From the NCBI RefSeq assembly GCF_034931405.1, contig NZ_JAYGHA010000031.1:12029-76028 (forward strand): DNA of 64,000 nt. Direction: 5' to 3'. The position numbers and the translations under genes are program-made. Source of the stretch: RDYJ01 sp034931405. Its GTDB lineage: Bacteria; Cyanobacteriota; Cyanobacteriia; Cyanobacteriales; Nostocaceae. The notes beneath the pieces were generated by a model that was not told the DNA's origin, ran no database searches, and saw only the letters and a program-made list of their open reading frames with translations. This document shows, in pieces, positions 33,401-41,503 of this stretch (the first letter of the stretch is position 1; the number at the start of each line of letters is the position of its first letter).

Positions 33401-33786
33401 CATCGCTTCAAAAACAACAGACTGCTAAAGGTTTCAAACCAGCAATGACTAAGTTATTGCAAAGTATTTATCATGCTATCACCAATCCTGACAGCATTCC
33501 TGATGTTATTCAAAGTGAACCAATTGAGGAGGAGGTAAAACAGCAGGTATTAAAAGTTATCACCACAGTTAATTATAGGAGCTATGAACGAGATGTTAGA
33601 AAGATTTGGGAGAGTTTTAAATCTCATAAGGATATTAGTTTACTCATTTCTGAGTTAGATAACTATTTTGTGGAGAGTGACCAATATGAGGAACTGACAG
33701 ATGACCAAGACATAAGACCCGCCGAAATCATTGAACAAAAAGACATTAAGTTGATTTGCTATCAGTGGTTTAAACCCGATTCTTAG
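30487..33786 (+). CDS. PLD-nuclease-like domain fused to SNF2-family helicase
   Basis: 1099 aa. N-terminal phospholipase-D-like domain with HAKAYIF (about 126) and VGSSNFTPAGLEGNTELN, an HKD-type motif with the usual Asn/Gly downstream. A SNF2/superfamily-2 helicase follows: AVGLGKTF Walker A at about 258, VVDESHNF at about 338, TATPIN (motif III), and the C-terminal lobe LSEGQNLQDAGVLVNYDLHW to QRAGRIDRLG (motifs V-VI). Such PLD-SNF2 proteins accompany methyltransferases in DISARM-like and related phage-defence loci, moving on and possibly cutting foreign DNA. The stop TAG is formed by a copy of the dispersed repeat (33780). Confidence 0.85.
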   Translation: MLPDYIDNSHHTLQNVLETIIKDERQLTLDIATGFFRIEAWVRLETAMNQLTGFRLLLGRDPTIRPGESDRIDLIRYFKKELYKEIDEKPLLSEYQQQIERLIAYLQRDDVQVRLFGEHGEKQFLHAKAYIFDNYSIVGSSNFTPAGLEGNTELNIINKIGAIAQDLRHNWFENFWKDPSVDLDYKAKLIDALNASKFGSKAYTPYQIFLKVLYELFKDDTIIGQGSTLLELASFQQEGFERAVKLIEKHRGCMIADAVGLGKTFIGLRLIEHYLIKLRKPGGSVPRALVICPAQLRDLVWHKKLDDFGIKADIVSHEEISRDHFDISRYNRHDIVVVDESHNFRNSATNRYRNLLKLVNSGKRSKRIALLTATPINTSIYDLYHQILLLTRGSETYYREWEISNLKTYFKALSKGGIEITELLMQTMVRRSRQDVIRRQAAGEEIRINGKLIKFPKRQLENFTYSFESNFAGLYANIGNQIDNLTLSPYNLKLFKKKKQKDDEYQIKRSDALVALQKSLYLKRFESSLIAFKRSITNQRNFQSKFYEILTQKGKLLDSKNFRNLLLVIEDEDENTTVNDIIESLEEIDITSYDINQLEHQIKVDLAILNNIIDVLNKIENSAADHVDYDRKLIAFKELLKNQLSGQKILVFSYFKDTANYLHQELKKDIAWLSAMAVDGHEPVIKLLTGDSPGKLREETVKHFSPKANAQDTEELATLLENQIDILICTDVLSEGQNLQDAGVLVNYDLHWNPVRMIQRAGRIDRLGTDYEELFIYNCFPEQGLEDLLNLVGRLQERIANIDREVGLDGSVLGEIISEKSLEELYRLKMAETDAEKQAILEELELVSDLVSLDEMRLPLLEFLQQASKELIEDIPFGIHSTSTKNITHPDINDGGIFFAFRTGDKNFWHFYPRIQGVISLDPSRLISDKRTIFNWLKCQESDFPNPDELLPVPFDNRIFGVLDRAVNNLLTSLQKQQTAKGFKPAMTKLLQSIYHAITNPDSIPDVIQSEPIEEEVKQQVLKVITTVNYRSYERDVRKIWESFKSHKDISLLISELDNYFVESDQYEELTDDQDIRPAEIIEQKDIKLICYQWFKPDS

Positions 33787-33859
33787 GGGATGGGTTAGGC
33801 TGCGATCGCTCAGACTATTATCCCAGTTTATTTAACAATTTGTAACAGAGGTAAGACCC

Positions 33860-34159
33860 ATGCCATTAATTCAACAAATACTAATCACATCGTTGTTTAC
33901 ACCATTAATATATGTTCTGATGTTCTGTGCTTTCATACCTGGATTAAAGCTAGGTTTGATATTAAGAGAATGGTCTTTAGGTTTAGCAGTTATTTGTTAC
34001 CTAGTTGCTAATTCCACACCACCCCATGATATACCTAGCATCATCTTAAATGCTTGTGCCTTGAGTGCAATGTTTGGCTTGTTGGTTATGTATATCCCCT
34101 ACTGGTTTAAAGATTGGGGTCGCTTTGGGAGAGAGTTAAAGCTATTACTACAAATTTAG
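33860..34159 (+). CDS. Small membrane protein, 99 aa
   Basis: Three hydrophobic segments (about 12-30, 38-52 and 60-85), for example LFTPLIYVLMFCAFIPGLKL, indicate an integral inner-membrane protein. No family is recognised. It stands after the helicase gene beyond a dispersed repeat and is probably not part of the island. Confidence 0.6.
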   Translation: MPLIQQILITSLFTPLIYVLMFCAFIPGLKLGLILREWSLGLAVICYLVANSTPPHDIPSIILNACALSAMFGLLVMYIPYWFKDWGRFGRELKLLLQI

Positions 34160-34260
34160 AAATATGGCGGTTTCCGTTCTTGAGGGAAATTAAGGAAGCA
34201 ATATTACTATAGGCGATCGCCCCCCGTCCCATCTCACCAAATTCTTGAGGGAAAAAAGTA

Positions 34261-34446
34261 ATGGCATATTGGTTATTTCAGAGTAACCCCAAATATTACC
34301 GAATCATGGACGGCATTAGAGACTTTGAGCAGATGTCATGGTTAGTCACACGCTATGCCAAAGACATAGTTTCTGGTGATGGGGTGCTGATTTGGGTATC
34401 TGGTGTAGAAGCTGGAATCTATGCGATCAGAAATACTATATTTTAA
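34261..34446 (+). pseudogene. Truncated EVE-domain protein
   Basis: 61 aa starting MAYWLFQSNPKYYRIMDGIR, with WLVTRYAKDI and GVLIWVSGVEAGIYAI. This is the beginning of an EVE domain (modified-base binding, normally about 140-150 aa), but the frame ends at IRNTIF just after the first half. No continuation is seen in the next 70 nt. A 3'-deleted remnant is most likely; a tiny functional protein cannot be excluded. The dispersed motif (34242) lies 7 nt before the start and would supply its GAGGG ribosome site. Confidence 0.75.
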
Positions 34447-34526
34447 TTAAGTTTAACGAGAATAATTAGTTTTGGTGCTGCTGGGTAATTAGCGATTCAA
34501 TCTAAAAATAAAGGGTGTCATTAATT

Positions 34527-35726
34527 ATGTCTGATCTTCAAAAAAGTGGAATTAAAGATTTGGTGAAGCTAAGTATAGCCTTCATGCTTAGTATTGGTTT
34601 GTTAGGGCTATTAGGCATCAGCTTTTTTAAGTTTATTTTTCCTGGGAACATTTATTCTACTCCAAAAATAAGCTCCTTAACTTTAGGAATTTTAAGCAAA
34701 CCCAGTAATTATGAAGAATTAAATAATTATCTAAACAGCCAATTTGGTAATAAAGTCCAAATAATTATTGATGGTGATGAAAACCTTTCTTACGAAGAAG
34801 CCATAAAAAGAATGATTAATAAGGAGTGGGATGTTGCTTTTACCTTATCACCAATACTTTCTGTAGCTGCTAAAAATAACGATTATCGTTTTGTAGCGCG
34901 AATGTTTCCAGATTTGCCTCCGTATTACCAAGCTACATTATTTACAAAAGCTAATAGTCCTATTAAATCCATTAGTGATTTAAAACCAACACATACTATA
35001 GCTATGGGTGATTTTAATTCAGCATCTAGTTTTTATGTGGCTTCTTATGATTTATATGGTAAAAGCCTGAAAGTAAATATGGGTCATAAGTCATCCAAAA
35101 TCAAAGAATTAGTCAAAACCGGACAAGCTGATGTAGGTGCTGCGGCTGATTCAGCAGTTAAGAATGACAAGGATTTAAGAATTATTCATATAAGTAAACA
35201 AATTCCTGGTGCTAACGTTTATTTATCTCCTAGACTCTCTGAATCTGACCGTCAAATAATTACAACCGTTTTACTCAATGCACCAGAGGATATTAAAAAA
35301 CAAGCTAATTATGGCAGTGGAGACGAATATGATTACTCACAGTTAATAAAGATTTCTCAAAGAACTGAAGAAATTTTAGGATGTGCCAATTTCCAACAAA
35401 ACCCTGTTGATTTTTACTGTAAGACTAATCCTAGTAGTCAAAAATATAATACCTCTAATAATACCTCAACTATATCAGGTCAAATTAATGGATGGAGTCG
35501 TAAAAGTGCTGAAATAGAATCTTTTAAATTAGCGGGAGAAGATAAGAATAATTATTTAATAGTTATACCGCGCAAAATTTTAAATCAAGTTCCCGGTGCT
35601 TCTAATCCAATTGCTTTACAAAGGAAACAAGTCAAAATTTTTGATGTTGTACCGCAAAAAAAAGGAGCAATACTTGAATTACAGATTACGAACCCTAATC
35701 AATTAACTGTATTAGAACAAAATTAG
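34527..35726 (+). CDS. PhnD-like substrate-binding protein, membrane-anchored
   Basis: The ATG at 34527 is preferred over GTG 34515. The 399-aa product has an N-terminal hydrophobic segment (LSIAFMLSIGLLGLLGISFF) acting as anchor or uncleaved signal. The mature part is a type 2 periplasmic binding domain: SLTLGILSKPSNYEEL, WDVAFTLSPILS, ISDLKPTHTIAMGDFNSASS and GQADVGAAADSAV. The family binds phosphonates, phosphate-like or other small ligands for ABC import, but no permease or ATPase gene is nearby, so it may be a stand-alone sensor. The last 100 residues are a separate extension. Confidence 0.75.
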   Translation: MSDLQKSGIKDLVKLSIAFMLSIGLLGLLGISFFKFIFPGNIYSTPKISSLTLGILSKPSNYEELNNYLNSQFGNKVQIIIDGDENLSYEEAIKRMINKEWDVAFTLSPILSVAAKNNDYRFVARMFPDLPPYYQATLFTKANSPIKSISDLKPTHTIAMGDFNSASSFYVASYDLYGKSLKVNMGHKSSKIKELVKTGQADVGAAADSAVKNDKDLRIIHISKQIPGANVYLSPRLSESDRQIITTVLLNAPEDIKKQANYGSGDEYDYSQLIKISQRTEEILGCANFQQNPVDFYCKTNPSSQKYNTSNNTSTISGQINGWSRKSAEIESFKLAGEDKNNYLIVIPRKILNQVPGASNPIALQRKQVKIFDVVPQKKGAILELQITNPNQLTVLEQN

Positions 35727-35825
35727 CAATACTTACGTTTATAATGCGATTGGTACACCAGTGCCATAGGCGATCGCAGAAAAAATCCTCAAACCAAATC
35801 TAAATTAAAAACACCATAACCACCA

Positions 35826-36752
35826 ATGCCTAAACTACCATTTACCGTTACTGCATTAGTACCCGTGCTACTACTTTCACAATTGCAGCAAGATACAGCA
35901 GAAATTACCACTAAACAACTAAATCAACAGGGGATGTTAGCAGTTAATTGGGTGCAACAATCTGGAGAATACAGAGCTTTAACTTATCAGGCATTCAATC
36001 TAGCTAAACTGACTTTTGATACAGCTAAATCAAAAAACATTTCGCGTCCTGCCATTATCGTTGATATTGACGAGACAGTTCTTGATAATAGTGCCTATCA
36101 AGCAGGGTTATTAGATAGTAATAAAGGTTATGAAACTACTACATGGAATCAATGGATTAAAGCAGAAAAAGCTAAAGCTGTACCAGGAGCAGTAGAATTT
36201 GTTAATTATGTCAATAAAAATGGGGGTAAAGTATTCTTTGTTTCTAATCGTAATGCCAAGAGTGTCAAGACTTCTAAACTCAATGATTTGGAAACATCGA
36301 CTATCAATAACTTAAAAGCAGTGGGGTTTACAGAAGCTAATGAAAATACAGTATTACTCAAAGGGGAGTTTAGCAAAATTATTAATAGTAAAGAAGATAA
36401 TTCTAAACAATGGCGAATAGACGCTGTTAAAAATGGCAGTGCAGATAAAATCAAATATACAATAGTTGCCTTGATTGGGGATAACCTCAATGATTTTGAT
36501 GAAACAGCAGGTAATAGTAATCAGCAACGGCGTGACTTTGTGGACAAGAAACGTAATTTTTACGGTATGTTTAATGTTAACAAAGGAACAATTCAACCTG
36601 CTTATATTGCTATGCCTAATCCTATGTATGGCAACTGGGAAATAGGAATGTATAACCCCAAAGCATTTAATAAACAAAGTGGTTTGGAGATGACACCAGC
36701 AGAAAGAAACCAACAACGTCGGGAGTCTTTAAATCGCTGGGAGGCTAAGTAA
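35826..36752 (+). CDS. HAD acid phosphatase, lipoprotein e(P4) / class B-C type
   Basis: 308 aa with an N-terminal hydrophobic leader (VTALVPVLLLSQL). The HAD nucleophile motif is seen as IIVDIDETVLDNSAYQ (two catalytic Asp), motif II as FVSNRN, and the acidic motif as LIGDNLNDF. Members dephosphorylate nucleotides such as NMN or 5'-nucleotides outside the cytoplasmic membrane. I do not see a lipobox Cys in the leader, so it is probably periplasmic rather than lipid-anchored. Confidence 0.85.
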   Translation: MPKLPFTVTALVPVLLLSQLQQDTAEITTKQLNQQGMLAVNWVQQSGEYRALTYQAFNLAKLTFDTAKSKNISRPAIIVDIDETVLDNSAYQAGLLDSNKGYETTTWNQWIKAEKAKAVPGAVEFVNYVNKNGGKVFFVSNRNAKSVKTSKLNDLETSTINNLKAVGFTEANENTVLLKGEFSKIINSKEDNSKQWRIDAVKNGSADKIKYTIVALIGDNLNDFDETAGNSNQQRRDFVDKKRNFYGMFNVNKGTIQPAYIAMPNPMYGNWEIGMYNPKAFNKQSGLEMTPAERNQQRRESLNRWEAK

Positions 36753-36792
36753 TTTTAGTTAGTTATTCATTATTTATGAGATTGCATAGAAA

Positions 36793-36918
36793 ATGAGAAT
36801 CAAACAATTAATATCTCCATTCCTAATACTGATATTAATGATAATAACTACCAGTTGTAATCAAAAAGAATATGATTGTCATGTTTATCTTATGGATTGC
36901 GAACGCGAACCTAATTAA
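36793..36918 (+). CDS. Small lipoprotein, 41 aa
   Basis: ATG 36793 opens a basic start (MRIKQ), a hydrophobic stretch (FLILILMII) and a lipobox-like TTSC, after which only 19 mature residues follow, two of them Cys. The arrangement fits a tiny lipoprotein, possibly entericidin-like in size, but with no recognised family. Confidence 0.5.
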   Translation: MRIKQLISPFLILILMIITTSCNQKEYDCHVYLMDCEREPN

Positions 36919-36989
36919 TATTATGAAAGGCAAACTAACAGTAGAAGCGATCGCCCACATTTAGCACCCCCAAATTCTTAAAGGAAACC

Positions 36990-37454
36990 ATGAAAAACAT
37001 CTTAGTAAAGACCACAACATTAGCAGTGATTACAGTATTATCCTTGAGTTGGCAGAACCAAGCATTAGCACAACAAACCCAAGGAGAAAAGTTAGTAAAT
37101 TCCATACAGTCTGTAGCACAAGTCAAACGTCAACTCAAAGAACTTTTTACAAACTTAAATCAATGTGGTACAGGTGGTTGTTTTAATGGTATATCCACCG
37201 ATATCTGTGAATTAGTTGGGGCATTGGATGTCAAGGTAGACGGTAAAATTGTAGGTACGATGTCTGGTGCTGGTGACACAAAACTCCCTATTTCAGCATC
37301 AGATTTAAAATTGATGAAAAAAATCTTCAGTCAGTGCAAACCCACTAATTATCAATATTGGAACTGGGAATATGTACTGCACGTTGGCTATGATCCCACA
37401 CCCCAAATAGACAAAGAAATCCGCGCTGCTTTGGGCGCACCTAAACCACGATAA
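36990..37454 (+). CDS. Secreted hypothetical protein, 154 aa
   Basis: Clear Sec signal peptide (KTTTLAVITVLSLSW, cleavage after ALA). The mature protein has four Cys (QCGTGGCFNGISTDIC and a later Cys) likely forming disulfides, and a Trp/Tyr-rich end. Function unknown. A variant dispersed repeat (36975) ends 3 nt before the ATG, and its AAGGAAA may act as ribosome site. Confidence 0.7.
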   Translation: MKNILVKTTTLAVITVLSLSWQNQALAQQTQGEKLVNSIQSVAQVKRQLKELFTNLNQCGTGGCFNGISTDICELVGALDVKVDGKIVGTMSGAGDTKLPISASDLKLMKKIFSQCKPTNYQYWNWEYVLHVGYDPTPQIDKEIRAALGAPKPR

Positions 37455-37460
37455 TTCAGG

Positions 37461-37512
37461 TTCTTAGAGGAAATTAAATTATGCGTTCGCTCTTACTAAA
37501 TTATTGAGGGAA
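37461..37512 (+). repeat. Two degenerate dispersed-motif copies between small genes
   Basis: TTCTTAGAGGAA at 37461 and TTATTGAGGGAA at 37501 lie between the secreted-protein gene and the next gene. Both differ from the consensus by one base. Confidence 0.6.
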
Positions 37513-37554
37513 ATTTAGCGATCGCCCCAACATCATCAACATCATATTTATTTT

Positions 37555-37848
37555 ATGAACCAGACACCAGAAAGCCTACAACAAATTGAAAATAACTTTC
37601 ATGAACTAATGAGACAACGCGCCAGGGATTTAATTGATAGTCAAAACTTGGAACTCCCCAAACTAGAATTTAACATGAATCAAGAAAAACAATGGTTTCC
37701 AATTCCAGGGATGTACGGTGGTTTTAGTTATTGGTGGGAACAAGAAACTCTGATTACTGAGAGTTGGTGCAGAATCGTCGGCGGTTCTGGTCAAAGACAC
37801 AAAATCACTACACAAGGCATTGAGTTATTGGAAGAGGGGTTTGTATAG
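37555..37848 (+). CDS. Hypothetical protein, 97 aa
   Basis: Begins MNQTPESLQQIENNFHELMR. The centre (WFPIPGMYGGFSYWWE, then GGSGQRHKIT) is aromatic and looks like a conserved domain of a small cyanobacterial family; no function is assigned. It is soluble and lies alone between dispersed repeats. Confidence 0.65.
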   Translation: MNQTPESLQQIENNFHELMRQRARDLIDSQNLELPKLEFNMNQEKQWFPIPGMYGGFSYWWEQETLITESWCRIVGGSGQRHKITTQGIELLEEGFV

Positions 37849-37924
37849 CAGTTTATAAAAGAGTGATCGCCCCCGTCACCACCTCCCCTAATTCTTGAGG
37901 GAAAACCTACCAAGATGATAAAAC

Positions 37925-38695
37925 ATGAGTGAACCCCAAAAACCGCTAACCAAATTTAATCCATCGGGAGAAGAACAAAATCTAAATGCCAGTGCCATTG
38001 TAGTTCAAAGTTCTAGCTTAAAGTATTTTATTGAATTGAGAACTACAGCACTAATTGATTATATGTTAAAAATATATACAACCAGTAATTCTGCTTATAC
38101 TAGAAAAAGTATTAGTGATTGGTTAAGCATCAGAAATAAATCAGGATTCTATAAAGAATTATCGCCCAATTTACATTTAGCTTACGCTGATCAAAGAGAC
38201 GGACACGCTACACAACATTGGTGGAAATTGTTTTTCAATGACGATTATAAACCAAGTATATTAAGTCATATAAAAATTGAACTTAACTTGGTTAAAAGTC
38301 AAAATTCACCAGATGATAGTAACTCACAATTTCAATGGGGAGGGTTAAATTTTAGGTCAAAAACAGAAGTAAGAATAGCTCACGCCTTACACAGTCAACG
38401 GATTTTATTCTTTGCTAATAGTCGGGCTTATATGGATTTAACTGACTTACCTATTTCTAATAGTGATAATCAATCTAAGGAAAGAGTAGAAATTGATTTT
38501 TTGGTATTCTACAAACAAAAGTGTATGATTCTAGAAGTTGATGGAGTACATCATCAGCAATCAGCACAAATAACCAGGGACTACCGCAGGGATAGGGTTT
38601 TACTGCGTGATGGTATTCGGACTGTCAGATTTGATGCTAGTGAGTGCTATAACCGTCCTATGGATGTTGTTACCGAATTTCTCAATCTGTTTTAG
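37925..38695 (+). CDS. Predicted PD-(D/E)XK nuclease-like protein, 256 aa
   Basis: The C-terminal half has FRSKTEVRIAHALHSQ, RVEIDFLVFYKQKCMILEVD and RDYRRDRVLLRDGIRTVRFD. The pattern E...D-F...E-V-D-G followed by basic helices matches the DUF559/very-short-patch-repair-like nuclease fold, where D (EIDF) and E (LEVD) bind metal. The N-terminal half (1-130) is unrecognised and may bind DNA or a partner. A dispersed repeat lies 22 nt before the start. Confidence 0.7.
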   Translation: MSEPQKPLTKFNPSGEEQNLNASAIVVQSSSLKYFIELRTTALIDYMLKIYTTSNSAYTRKSISDWLSIRNKSGFYKELSPNLHLAYADQRDGHATQHWWKLFFNDDYKPSILSHIKIELNLVKSQNSPDDSNSQFQWGGLNFRSKTEVRIAHALHSQRILFFANSRAYMDLTDLPISNSDNQSKERVEIDFLVFYKQKCMILEVDGVHHQQSAQITRDYRRDRVLLRDGIRTVRFDASECYNRPMDVVTEFLNLF

Positions 38696-38735
38696 GGTTT
38701 ATGATTTACTATTTAGCGATCGCATCTTACAGGTG

Positions 38736-38747
38736 TTCTTGAGGGAA
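38736..38747 (+). repeat. Dispersed-motif copy
   Basis: TTCTTGAGGGAA between the nuclease-like gene and cutA, in sense orientation, followed by AACC. Confidence 0.8.
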
Positions 38748-38842
38748 ACCAAGTGATATACAGTTGAGGTTCAACATATCAATTACCATACAAAGCAGAT
38801 ATAATAACTATTTAGACAAACATAATATTAATAATTATAGAG

Positions 38843-39175
38843 ATGAAATTTATTTTTGTTTACGTCACTTGTAAAGACCGTGCTGAAGCCCTTAAAGTAG
38901 GTAAAGCCGTAGTAGAAGCCCGTCTTGCTGCCTGTGCAAATATCATTGACGGCATGGACAGTATTTATTGGTGGAAAGGTGAATTACAGGTAGAAAAAGA
39001 AGCTGTTTTAATAATGAAATCCCGCAGTGATTTATTTGCAGAACTCAAGGAGAAAGTAAAATCAGTGCATTCTTATGAAGTGCCTTGTATAGTGGCTTTA
39101 CCAATTGAACAAGGAAATCAGGATTACCTGAATTGGCTAATGGCAGAAACCAAGACTACAGATATCAACAAATAA
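38843..39175 (+). CDS. cutA: CutA divalent-cation tolerance protein
   Basis: 110 aa, full length for CutA. Signature segments: VYVTCKDRAEALKVGKAVVE, RLAACANIIDGMDSIYWWKG and VKSVHSYEVPCIVALPIEQG. CutA is a trimeric cytosolic protein linked to copper and other divalent-cation tolerance. It is usually a chromosomal gene; presence here may be plasmid cargo or a sign that the window is chromosomal. Confidence 0.92.
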   Translation: MKFIFVYVTCKDRAEALKVGKAVVEARLAACANIIDGMDSIYWWKGELQVEKEAVLIMKSRSDLFAELKEKVKSVHSYEVPCIVALPIEQGNQDYLNWLMAETKTTDINK

Positions 39176-39204
39176 CTAATATTTAGGTTCATTGTTTTAC
39201 CTCG

Positions 39205-39713
39205 TTCTTGAGGGAAACTATGATAGTGGCGAGTTGCGATCGCCTATTCAAAATAACACCATCATCATTAATTATGACCATTGAATCCAACAAACAAGTT
39301 GTATTGAGTTACGTTGAAGCATTTAACCGATGTGATTTAGAAACACTAAAGGGTTTATTTACACCAGATGCCTTAGTGTATGGTGTTTTGGGATGGGGGG
39401 AATTAGATAAAGTCATACCTATTTGGCAAGAGCTTCATCAGGCATTTGGCATCAAATTGACTGTAGAAGAAATCATAGCAGAAGGTGATACCGTCGCCGT
39501 GCGTTATACAGAAAGCGGCGTATTCATTGGGGACTTTAGAGGCCATAAATCAACAGGTAAGCAATACGAGCTAGTTGCTATGGAGTGGTTTACACTGCAA
39601 GATGGTAAAATTCATCGTCGCTGGGGTGCGCGTGATTCTGCATCTCAAGCTCGTCAAATCGGTATGCCACTTGCATAATTAGCAGTAAAAATAGTCCCCA
39701 ATTCTTGAGGGAA
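39205..39713 (+). repeat. Dispersed-motif copies flanking the SnoaL-like gene, with extended similarity
   Basis: Copies at 39205 and 39702 are both followed by ACTATGATA, giving the same extended element before and after the gene. The copy at 42725 has the same extension. Confidence 0.8.
39274..39678 (+). CDS. SnoaL-like / NTF2-fold protein
   Basis: I start it at ATG 39274; earlier in-frame starts (TTG 39208, ATG 39220) fall in or next to a dispersed-repeat copy. The 134-aa product has VLSYVEAFNRCDLETLKGLF, then GDTVAVRYTESGVFIGDFRG and WFTLQDGKIHRRW, the pattern of SnoaL-like ester cyclases. The family folds as an alpha-beta barrel and often has no known substrate. Confidence 0.85.
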   Translation: MTIESNKQVVLSYVEAFNRCDLETLKGLFTPDALVYGVLGWGELDKVIPIWQELHQAFGIKLTVEEIIAEGDTVAVRYTESGVFIGDFRGHKSTGKQYELVAMEWFTLQDGKIHRRWGARDSASQARQIGMPLA

Positions 39714-39817
39714 ACTATGATATAGGACTCCTATATTAGTAAAAATAGTGTCTTTTGTAAGAATCACTGATATCATTACTATATGGTATTACACAACACA
39801 CCTGTTTAAGAGTGATT

Positions 39818-40366
39818 ATGGAATATTTACATTTTGAAATATTTACAGATCGTCTATTAATAAAAGCGATTTCACTCAAATATAAAGAAGAAATTTTTCG
39901 GGAATTCACCCCAAAAATTGCTACTTATTTATATGCTGCTCCAGCTAAAGAAATTGAGGGTACTGAATTTTTCATTAATCAATCTTTACTAGAAATGCAA
40001 AAAGGAGAGAATTTAATAGTTGTAATTCTCAAGAAAGATTCCCAGGAATTTTTAGGATGTAGTGGGATAAATGATCTACAAACTCCACATCCACAAACTG
40101 GTATTTGGTTAAAAAAAATAGCACATGGTCAAGGTTATGGAACAGAAGTAATTAAAGCTTTAAAAGAATGGGCAGAACAAAATTTAGATTATGAATATTT
40201 AAGATACCCTGTAGCTCGAGAAAATACAGCAAGTAGGAGAATTCCCGAAAAACTAGGTGGTCAAATAAACCGAGAATATAGTTACACTAATTTGAGTGGT
40301 AGGGTGTTAAATATTATCGAATATATAATGCCCAAACCCATAATTGATAAGGGTGTAGGGCTGTAG
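39818..40366 (+). CDS. GNAT-family N-acetyltransferase
   Basis: The ATG at 39818 is preferred over GTG 39812. The 182-aa product follows the RimJ/RimL-like pattern: TDRLLIKAIS at the start, GCSGINDL, GIWLKKIAHGQGYGTEVIKA (acetyl-CoA pyrophosphate loop Q/G-x-G-x-G) and ARENTASRRIPEKLGG. It should transfer an acetyl group from acetyl-CoA to an amine on a small molecule or protein N-terminus. Confidence 0.88.
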   Translation: MEYLHFEIFTDRLLIKAISLKYKEEIFREFTPKIATYLYAAPAKEIEGTEFFINQSLLEMQKGENLIVVILKKDSQEFLGCSGINDLQTPHPQTGIWLKKIAHGQGYGTEVIKALKEWAEQNLDYEYLRYPVARENTASRRIPEKLGGQINREYSYTNLSGRVLNIIEYIMPKPIIDKGVGL

Positions 40367-40815
40367 GAATATCAGGGTTTAGAGGAAAAGCTTCCCTTTC
40401 TAATTTGGACTTACGGCAAATTTATGATTCCAAACAGTCAGTTTCAAACAAAATTAGCTGACGCAAGAATGAGGGTTACAGTGTTATTGACGGCAAACTT
40501 ATGGGTAAAGTCACAGAATGGGAATTATTTATGCAAGTGTGGGAAGAAGCGTAAGATTTCCTCTATGTGGTGATTTTACACTGGAAATTAATTAATTTTT
40601 CTTAATGTTACTAAATATACTTTTAGGTATTGGTTTCTATGAAATAATCTATACCTAAATCAAATTTATCTGTTAAAAGTTACCACAAATGTAGAACGAA
40701 AGAATAAAGATTTTACTCATCTTCTGTCATCTTAGAAACTGAGGTTTTGTGCTATTTGTTGCTCACGGCACTGTCCATAGATTTACGCCAATTAGGAAAA
40801 TAAAGAGGTGCAAAA
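40367..40815. other. Intergenic region with a gene remnant
   Basis: 450 nt without a full gene. A degenerate motif copy lies near 40373. The only coding trace is the remnant at 40483-40554. The last 250 nt are AT-rich and must contain the promoter of the cupin gene. Confidence 0.6.
40483..40554 (+). pseudogene. 3' remnant of a gene related to 42815-43021
   Basis: An open stretch ends TEWELFMQVWEEA and stop, close to the end of the intact 68-aa protein at 42815 (DWEQFMQVWED). The upstream part of that gene is not found in frame here. It appears to be a decayed or deleted copy, 2.3 kb from the intact one. Confidence 0.55.
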
Positions 40816-41250
40816 ATGACTGGCAGTAAAAAAATTGAAATTCGCAAATTAGATTCAATGAGGGTGGGCATGGTTTCATTTTACTCTTTAGCTAGTAGTA
40901 ATCAAACTGCCTTGGTTCATGTTTCTGGTAACTTTATAGATGATATGTTTGTCCACAGACATCAAACAGATCAGTTATTAGTGGTGAAGGGACAAATTGT
41001 AATAACTACTTTACAAAATCGTGAATATCAATATACATTTTTGAGTGAAAAAGAACCAACAATTATTACCATTCCTCCAGGGGTATTGCATGGTGCAATC
41101 AATCTTAGTCAAGAACCTTGTATAGTTGTCAATGCTGTTTTACAGCACGGGCAAAGCGATGAAAAAGATTATCGTCCGGTGAAACCTCCTTTACCTTATG
41201 ATATAGATTGGGCAAAACAATTATTTAGAGAACATAGTTTTTCTAATTGA
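40816..41250 (+). CDS. Cupin-domain protein
   Basis: 144 aa, one cupin barrel: FVHRHQTDQLLVVKGQIVIT gives the first His-rich metal motif with the Gly turn, and IITIPPGVLHGAINLSQEPC gives the second motif with its His. It resembles dTDP-sugar epimerase-like or WxcM-type small cupins. Metal binding is likely; substrate unknown. A consistent ribosome site AGAGGTG precedes the ATG. Confidence 0.82.
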   Translation: MTGSKKIEIRKLDSMRVGMVSFYSLASSNQTALVHVSGNFIDDMFVHRHQTDQLLVVKGQIVITTLQNREYQYTFLSEKEPTIITIPPGVLHGAINLSQEPCIVVNAVLQHGQSDEKDYRPVKPPLPYDIDWAKQLFREHSFSN

Positions 41251-41503
41251 TTTATAGTATCAACAATTGCTCTGTTAATCCCCAATACCATTTTTTCCCA
41301 CTAGAATCATTGCCAAGGTTGTCCTCACAAATCCCACACCTCTTTATTGAATAGCGATAGCTTTGGTCAGTGGAGCGATCGCCCGAATTCCTGAGTCAAA
41401 CAAATCTTGAATTTTTATAGATGCACACCGGTTGTAAAAAATGCGGGTTTAGCTAAGAATTATAAGAATTAGGCTAACCAGCAAGAAGAAAATCAGTTAT
41501 AAC

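Noticed and set aside
39208..39273. Upstream extension of the SnoaL-like protein to TTG 39208
   Set aside because: The TTG and the next ATG lie in the repeat element, which has identical sequence where no gene follows; homology-like sequence starts at 39274.
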